Assembly: GCA_937892955.1 (NCBI GenBank) | Contig: CALBKH010000059.1 | Span: forward strand, 1-62,061 | Length of the DNA stretch: 62,061 nt | Direction of reading: 5' to 3' | From: an uncultured Alphaproteobacteria bacterium | GTDB lineage: Bacteria > Pseudomonadota > Alphaproteobacteria > Rhizobiales > Ancalomicrobiaceae | Part shown: in pieces, positions 57,524 to 62,061 of the stretch | Layout of the letters: each line of letters begins with the position of its first letter | Position numbering within the stretch: the stretch's first letter is position 1 | Program-made: the position numbers and the translations under genes | Notes under the pieces: generated by a model | Told to the model about the DNA's origin: nothing | Database searches by the model: none | Seen by the model: the letters and a program-made list of their open reading frames with translations, nothing else

Positions 57524-57757
57524 ATGGCGATGACCGCCGACGCAATCGAGAAGCTGATCAAGGACGCCTTTCCGCAGGCTTCCGTGCGGATCACCGACCT
57601 CGCCGGCGACGGCGACCATTGGGCCGCGGAGGTGGTGACGCCGGAGTTCGCCGGCAAGTCGCGCGTCCAGCAGCACCAGATGGTCAACGCCGCGCTGAAG
57701 GAGGCCCTCGCCGGCCCCCTGCACGCCCTGTCGCTGACCACCCGCGCTCCGGCGTGA
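57524..57757 (+). CDS. bolA: BolA family protein
   Basis: A 77-residue BolA starting MAMTADAIEKLIKDAFPQAS, with GDGDHWAAEVVTPEFAGKSRV and QQHQMVNAAL. The conserved HQMV His and the upstream DGDHW His are candidate Fe-S ligands. The next gene encodes a CGFS glutaredoxin, its usual partner in Fe-S trafficking. Confidence 0.95.
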   Translation: MAMTADAIEKLIKDAFPQASVRITDLAGDGDHWAAEVVTPEFAGKSRVQQHQMVNAALKEALAGPLHALSLTTRAPA

Positions 57758-57821
57758 TCCCCCGTTCGAATTCCGAGTCCATCGCGGGCCCTCGTCCCGC
57801 CGCATGAAAGGAAACACGCCG

Positions 57822-58145
57822 ATGTCCGACATCCAGACCGCCATCGACGCCGAAGTGAAGGCCAACGACGTCCTGCTCTTCATGAAGGGCACCCCGAAGA
57901 TGCCGATGTGCGGCTTCTCCGGCCAGGTCGTGCAGATCCTCAGCCACCTCGGCGTGCCCTTCAAGGGCGTCAACATCCTCGAGTCCGACGAGCTGCGTCA
58001 GGGCGTCAAGGACTACTCCAACTGGCCGACCTTCCCGCAGCTCTACGTCAAGGGCGAGTTCGTCGGTGGCGCCGACATCACCCGCGAGATGTTCCAGGCC
58101 GGCGAGCTGCAGGCCATGCTCAAGGACAAGGGCCTGATCGGCTGA
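57822..58145 (+). CDS. grxD: Monothiol glutaredoxin Grx4
   Basis: A 107-residue monothiol glutaredoxin with the CGFS site in KMPMCGFSGQVVQIL and glutathione contacts in WPTFPQLYVKGEFVGGADI. It carries and delivers [2Fe-2S] clusters with BolA. ATG 57822 chosen (AAGGAAA upstream); an in-frame ATG lies at 57804. Confidence 0.96.
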   Translation: MSDIQTAIDAEVKANDVLLFMKGTPKMPMCGFSGQVVQILSHLGVPFKGVNILESDELRQGVKDYSNWPTFPQLYVKGEFVGGADITREMFQAGELQAMLKDKGLIG

Positions 58146-58255
58146 GGCGGCGACAAGAGCGCAACGAGAATTGTCGGAACGCGCATTCGCTCTCGAAGGT
58201 GTAAGAAGCAGATCGTGCCGACGGTAGCTATTCGATGCCGTCGCCACCTATTTAC

Positions 58256-58281
58256 GGGCGCCTTCGGGCGCCCTTTTCTTT
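58256..58281 (+). terminator. Terminator after grxD
   Basis: GGGCGCC-TTCG-GGCGCCC followed by TTTTCTTTT. It ends only 11 bases before the ATG of the NYN-domain gene, whose ribosome-binding site (GGAG) directly abuts the T-run. Confidence 0.85.
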
Positions 58282-58292
58282 TGGAGATTCCC

Positions 58293-59147
58293 ATGCTGCA
58301 GACCGCCGTATTCGTCGATGCCGGATATCTTCACGCGCAGGGATCGGTAGCAGCGGTCGGTAACAAGCGGAAACGTCACGAAATCAATCTGAATTTGCCG
58401 GGAGTGCTCGATGCCCTGAGTAGCCTGGCGAAACAGGCAGCCCCCGATGCCCGTCTGTTGCGCATCTATTGGTATGATGGCCTCACTCGAGGAGGACGAT
58501 TGAATGCCGAACAATCGACGCTATCGGTCAGTCGCGACGTGAAACTCCGCTTGGGCATGGTCAACAGCCACGGGGAACAGAAGGGCGTCGACAGCCTCAT
58601 CGTAACCGATCTGATCGACTTGGCGCGCAACCGAGCCATCACCGATGCCGTGATCCTGTCGGGTGACGAAGATATATGAGTGGGGGTACAGGTCGCCCAG
58701 ACCTTCGGCGTGCGCATTCACCTACTCGGAATTGAACCGGCACGCGGTTCACAGTCACCTGACCTGATTCAGGAAGCCGACACCACGACCGAATGGACCA
58801 AGGCCATCGTATCGACTTGGCTTTCTGTATCAGGGTCGGAATCGGTGCCGATCGCGACGCCCTCGAAGCAAACAGAAACGACGGTAGCGCTTCCTCCCGC
58901 CTCCCCGACCAGCATTACGGAACAGATCTTCGACGAGGTGATTGCCAACCTAACCGGTGAAAAACTGTCCGAAATCTGCAAATACATCGACGACAATTTC
59001 GATTCCATTCCCGCCGAATATGACCGCCCCATGCTCGGAAAGTTGAAGGCTCGACTCGGAAGAAACCTTTCCTCGGCAGAGCGCGCAAAATACCGCGAGG
59101 AGGTGATCACCCTCATAAGGGCGAAAGTCGGAGAAACGATCAGCTGA
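58293..59147 (+). pseudogene. NYN-domain (LabA-like) gene interrupted by in-frame TGA
   Basis: Starts MLQTAVFVDAGYLHAQGS, a PIN-like NYN RNase opening with its first Asp; a second acidic cluster is in GVDSLIVTDLIDLARN and a third in VILSGDEDI. There a TGA (58677-58679) stops the frame after 128 residues. Translation resumes in the same frame as VGVQVAQTFGVRIHLLGI, exactly how intact relatives continue, usually with an Arg in place of the stop (CGA to TGA). The C-terminal 100 residues form a helical domain (SEICKYIDDNFDSIPAEYD). Either a nonsense mutation, readthrough or a sequencing error. Confidence 0.8.
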
Positions 59148-59153
59148 GTATTC

Positions 59154-59612
59154 TCAATGGTTGTGGGGATCGTGCCCGCAGCCACACCCCGGGCCGTGGC
59201 TGTGGAGGCCGCCCTCCTCGGCCGCCGTCTCGCCGCGGCAATGGGCGCACAGACCCCTCACCTCGATCGTCCGCGCCGAAACGGCGAAGCCCGATTCCGT
59301 CGCGCGCGAGGCGATCAGGGCGTCGATCCCCTCCCCCGACCATTCCTCGACCTTGTGGCAGGCGGTGCACACCGCGAAGACCGTGCCCTTGGCGTGGTCC
59401 TGTCCGCAGCAGGCGAAATAGGCGCCGAGCCCTTCCAGCCGATGGATGTGCCCCGCCTTCACCAGCCGCTCGAGCGCGCGATAGACCACCGGCGGCGACT
59501 GCACCCCCTGCGGCCGCAACAGATCGAGCACCTGATAGGCGCTCATCGGCGTCGTCGCCTCGCGCAGCACCTCGAGCACCGCGTCGTCGGTTCGGGATCC
59601 GGGTCTCGCCAT
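59154..59612 (-). CDS. zur: Fur-family regulator, Zur-like
   Basis: A 152-residue Fur family protein. Helix-turn-helix part: MSAYQVLDLLRPQGVQSPPV, YRALERLVKAGHIHRLE. Metal sites: FACCGQDHAKGTVFAVCTAC and GLCAHC, with structural CxxC pairs. The C-terminus has a Cys/His-rich extension (SHGPGCGCGHDPHNH). The ordering fits zinc-sensing Zur better than Fur. It is convergent with the NYN gene and divergent from the deacetylase gene. Confidence 0.85.
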   Translation of the reverse strand: MARPGSRTDDAVLEVLREATTPMSAYQVLDLLRPQGVQSPPVVYRALERLVKAGHIHRLEGLGAYFACCGQDHAKGTVFAVCTACHKVEEWSGEGIDALIASRATESGFAVSARTIEVRGLCAHCRGETAAEEGGLHSHGPGCGCGHDPHNH

Positions 59613-59913
59613 GGCTTCGCTGCTCCTCGTCGGCGGCGAGACTAGCCCATTTCACGCCGGCGGGCACACCCGGACCCGCGCCGCAGTTGCCCGTATCTCC
59701 GCCACCCGCCGTCGTCGCGACCGACGCGTTCACCACCCCGACTCTCCCGGCTTGGTTTCGCAGCCCCCATGGCCTATCTGTCGAAGAGGCTGCGATCGCC
59801 GACTCTTCGGCGATTCACGGCCGGTGAGGATCGACCGGACCGCACCCTGTGCGCCCGCCGGCCGGAACGAAGGGAACCGAGTGGTGGGCGCTGGGAACAA
59901 CGGGGGAGTCGAG
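59613..59913. other. Divergent gap between zur and the deacetylase gene
   Basis: About 300 bases, no gene seen; no convincing Zur box or promoter pair found by eye. Confidence 0.3.
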
Positions 59914-61026
59914 ATGCGTCCGACCGGCACCCCGGCGGCGGTTCCGGTGTCCTTCACCCTGCGCGACCACGCTCGCCATCTCGCGCTCGGCGCCAAATTC
60001 GTCGCGATTTCGGCGACGCTCGAGACGATGCACCTGACGCGCGCCCATCGCCTCGCGCCCGACAGCTTGCGCGGACGCGGAGTGATCTTCACCCTCCATC
60101 ATGTCCGCCCCTTCGATCCCGGCTCGTTCCACGCCTCCGCCCATCTCGAGATCACGCCGGAATTCCTCGACGCGCTGATCCGCCACGTCGTCGGGCTCGG
60201 CTACGAGCCGGTGCCCCTCGCCGACGTGCCGGCGCGCCTCGCCGCGCCCGAGGGCGGCCCCCGCTTCGCCGCCTTCACCCTCGACGACGGCTACCGCGAC
60301 AACCTCGTCCACGCCCGCCCGGTGTTCGAACGCCACGGCGTGCCTTTCACCGTCTTCGCCACCTCGGGCTTCCTCACCCGCGAACGGACGGTGTGGTGGC
60401 TGACGCTGGAGAAGGTCGTCGCCACCGTCGACGATCTCTTCTGGGACACCGGTGACCGCCGGCTGCACTTCGCCTGCGCCCGCCCCCGCACCAAGGCGAT
60501 GACCTTCCGCCGCGTCGTCGACTGGATGAACTCGGTCGACGAGGACTGGGCGATCTCCACCCTCGACCGCATCGCCGGCGAGCACGGCATTTCCGCCGCC
60601 GCCATCCTCGACCAGGAGGTGATGAACGCCGCCGAGCTGCGCCAACTCGCGGCCTCGTCGATGGCCACCATCGGCGCCCACACCTGGAGCCACGTCAACC
60701 TCAGGCGCGTCTCCCACGACCGCCTCGTCGAGGACATCGAGCGCGGCGTCGACGAGGTCGCCGCCATCCTCGGCCACCGGCCGACCGTCTTCGCCTACCC
60801 CTACGGCTCCCACGCCAGCGCCGGCATCCGCGAATACGCCGCCGCCCGCGGCTTCGACCTCGCCGTCACCACCGAACCGGGCACGTTGCGCACGAGCGAC
60901 CTCGACCACCTCACCGCGCTGCCGCGCATCTCGATCAACGGCCACTACCAGCGCACCGCCTGGGTCGAGGTGCTGATGTCGGGTCTCCCCTTCGAGCTGA
61001 TGCCGCATCACCAGCAACTCGACTGA
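59914..61026 (+). CDS. NodB-type polysaccharide deacetylase
   Basis: A 370-residue carbohydrate esterase 4 family protein. Motif 1 is AAFTLDDGYRDN (general base and metal Asp), motif 2 IGAHTWSHVNL (metal His pair) and motif 3 FAYPYGSHASAGI. A segment RGRGVIFTLHHVRPFDPGSF opens the fold. ATG 59914 follows GGGGGAG. It would remove N-acetyl groups from an envelope or exported glycan. Its TGA stop coincides with the first bases of the family B repeat copy 2. Confidence 0.88.
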   Translation: MRPTGTPAAVPVSFTLRDHARHLALGAKFVAISATLETMHLTRAHRLAPDSLRGRGVIFTLHHVRPFDPGSFHASAHLEITPEFLDALIRHVVGLGYEPVPLADVPARLAAPEGGPRFAAFTLDDGYRDNLVHARPVFERHGVPFTVFATSGFLTRERTVWWLTLEKVVATVDDLFWDTGDRRLHFACARPRTKAMTFRRVVDWMNSVDEDWAISTLDRIAGEHGISAAAILDQEVMNAAELRQLAASSMATIGAHTWSHVNLRRVSHDRLVEDIERGVDEVAAILGHRPTVFAYPYGSHASAGIREYAAARGFDLAVTTEPGTLRTSDLDHLTALPRISINGHYQRTAWVEVLMSGLPFELMPHHQQLD

Positions 61027-61156
61027 TACCGAGCTGACGAAGTTTCGGCCTTTTCGAAACACGGGCGGCGAAGGCGAGCCCGAACGGGCGTCGGCCGGCC
61101 GGGCCGTGACGCTCATGACAGTCGGATGAGTCCGAATGTCATGAGCCCGGTACGAG
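61026..61156 (+). repeat. Three-part hairpin repeat, family B, copy 2
   Basis: Starts ATACCGAGCTGACG and ends AGCCCGGTACGAG. The left hairpin is decayed (GTTTCGG-CCTT-TTCGAAAC still pairs). The core GCCCGAACGGGCGTCGG matches copies 1 and 3. Right hairpin: CTCATGACAGTCGGA, loop, TCCGAATGTCATGAG (one mismatch). It begins on the last base of the deacetylase stop codon. Confidence 0.9.
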
Positions 61157-61585
61157 CCATCCTCGACGATGGTCCCGAACGATCATCGTCGTGCCATTTT
61201 TCTCGGCGACGGTCCGTACCGTGGTCGCTCCGCTCCACCGAAAATTCTTCTTCGATCCTTTCGCGATTCGATCGAATTTTCGTGTCGGGCACCGACGATT
61301 CATGCTGAAATGCCGATGTTTCGATGACTTGTGCCGACGAATTCGGCTCGAGTGATCGAAGATTCGTGAAATTCGGTGATGTGAATACGTAGGATCGTCG
61401 ATGCTATGGACAAAAGTCGTAGGCTGCATGATCATGTTCATCGTAGTGACATCCATTCCGCGTAGGAGCGCACCAGATGAACGGCAGGCGGGGAGAAGGT
61501 CGGTGTGACGACCGCCACCCCGCATGAGGACACCATCGAGCCGGGCCGAGGACGGGACCCCGAGGCCCACAGAGGAGGACCCACC
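61157..61585. other. AT-richer intergenic region
   Basis: About 430 bases with visibly lower GC and no credible gene. Repeated TTCGAT/GATTCG motifs around 61250-61375 give many small inverted repeats. No RNA gene recognised. Confidence 0.4.
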
Positions 61586-61786
61586 ATGACACTGGACATC
61601 CGTGGCGCCGCCACCGAAGCCCTGGATCGGCGGGACTGGACCGACCCCCGCGTCGAACCGAGCCTCGCCGAGATCCTCTCCGACCCGATGATGGAACTCC
61701 TGTTCCGTCGCGACCATCTCCGCCGCGACAACGTCGAACACTTCCTGCGTGACCACGCCTCGCGGCTGGCGGAGAAATCGCTCTGA
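61586..61786 (+). CDS. Small conserved hypothetical protein (66 aa)
   Basis: A 66-residue protein, start 61586 after AGAGGAGG: MTLDIRGAATEALDRRDWTD, then EILSDPMMELLFRRDHLRRD and a helical C-terminus. The ILxDPxxxLLxxRD pattern recurs in short rhizobial proteins of unknown function. No membrane segment or signal. Confidence 0.6.
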   Translation: MTLDIRGAATEALDRRDWTDPRVEPSLAEILSDPMMELLFRRDHLRRDNVEHFLRDHASRLAEKSL

Positions 61787-61880
61787 CCTCTCCCCGCGCG
61801 GCGGCCTTGCGGTCGCGGCGCGGGTCGACGACCGACCGATGGAACGGTCCGAGACACGATATTTTCGAAGAGACCCTCTG

Positions 61881-62008
61881 ATACCGGGCTGATGATTTTC
61901 GGACTCGTCCGAAATTCATCAGCGTTACGGCCTGACCGGCCGACGCCCGTTCGGGCTTGCCATCGCCCATGAAGTTCTGAACAGGTCAGAACTTCATGGG
62001 CTCGGCAT
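61881..62008 (-). repeat. Three-part hairpin repeat, family B, copy 3 (inverted)
   Basis: On the minus strand it runs from ATGCCGAGCCCATG to AGCCCGGTAT. Hairpin with perfect 15-bp stem: CCCATGAAGTTCTGA (61966-61980) and TCAGAACTTCATGGG (61986-62000). Core GACGCCCGTTCGGGC on the plus strand. Second hairpin: CTGATGATTTTCGGA, CTCG loop, TCCGAAATTCATCAG (one mismatch). Stem sequences differ entirely from the other two copies. Confidence 0.9.
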
Positions 62009-62061
62009 GATGAGACCTGTGCGCGGATAGCCCTCGACGACCGTCTACTGACGTGATTCAC

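Overview
The window looks like chromosomal DNA of a high-GC alphaproteobacterium, most likely in the Hyphomicrobiales (Rhizobiales); the genus cannot be fixed from sequence alone. Supporting markers are the F1-ATPase zeta inhibitor, a Usg-family protein, the Anbu/alpha-E/ATP-grasp cluster, a CIRCE-controlled groESL, a fused indolepyruvate ferredoxin oxidoreductase with a divergent Lrp regulator, a livHMGF operon followed by a DUF6867-type membrane protein, and palindromic intergenic repeats of the kind common in this order.

Layout. Positions 1-10153 are the distal tail module of a lambda-like siphoprophage: tape measure, small tail proteins, NlpC/P60 protein, J-like tip, tail fibre and a small trailing protein, joined by 4-base stop/start overlaps. 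The module ends in a methyltransferase remnant and a tRNA-Leu(UAA). Positions 10659-16497 hold housekeeping and small genes (rhodanese, GT39-like glycosyltransferase, sfsA, map, radC). Positions 16828-20987 are the Anbu proteasome-like cluster. A Usg gene, a frameshifted sedolisin, groESL, a multicopper oxidase, a cytochrome c, a single-domain globin and a flavin reductase follow. Positions 29393-35349 are a complete branched-chain amino acid ABC transporter. Then come a P1 peptidase, the indolepyruvate oxidoreductase with its Lrp regulator, a D-amino-acid dehydrogenase group and purB.

Positions 44317-48521 are accessory in character: dispersed repeats, a PsiE-like protein, an HpcH/HpaI aldolase, and a small island with a phage-Mu-F-like protein followed by a low-GC ORF and a membrane-anchored protein, a possible effector/immunity group. 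Then come the ATPase zeta subunit, purC, an arsR-permease-thioredoxin operon, a repeat-rich gap, a cyclopropane-fatty-acid-synthase-like methyltransferase, purS-purQ-purL-bolA-grxD, an NYN-domain gene interrupted by an in-frame TGA, a Zur-like regulator and a NodB-type deacetylase.

The most unusual observation is a family of three elements of about 130 bp (45748-45877, 61026-61156, 61881-62008). They share a conserved core, but their two flanking hairpins differ completely in sequence while remaining self-complementary, and two copies supply the stop codon of the adjacent gene. Other points of interest are a transglutaminase-like protein lacking its catalytic cysteine inside the Anbu operon, a map gene with an internal patch of foreign codon usage, a globin lacking its predicted proximal histidine, and three damaged genes.
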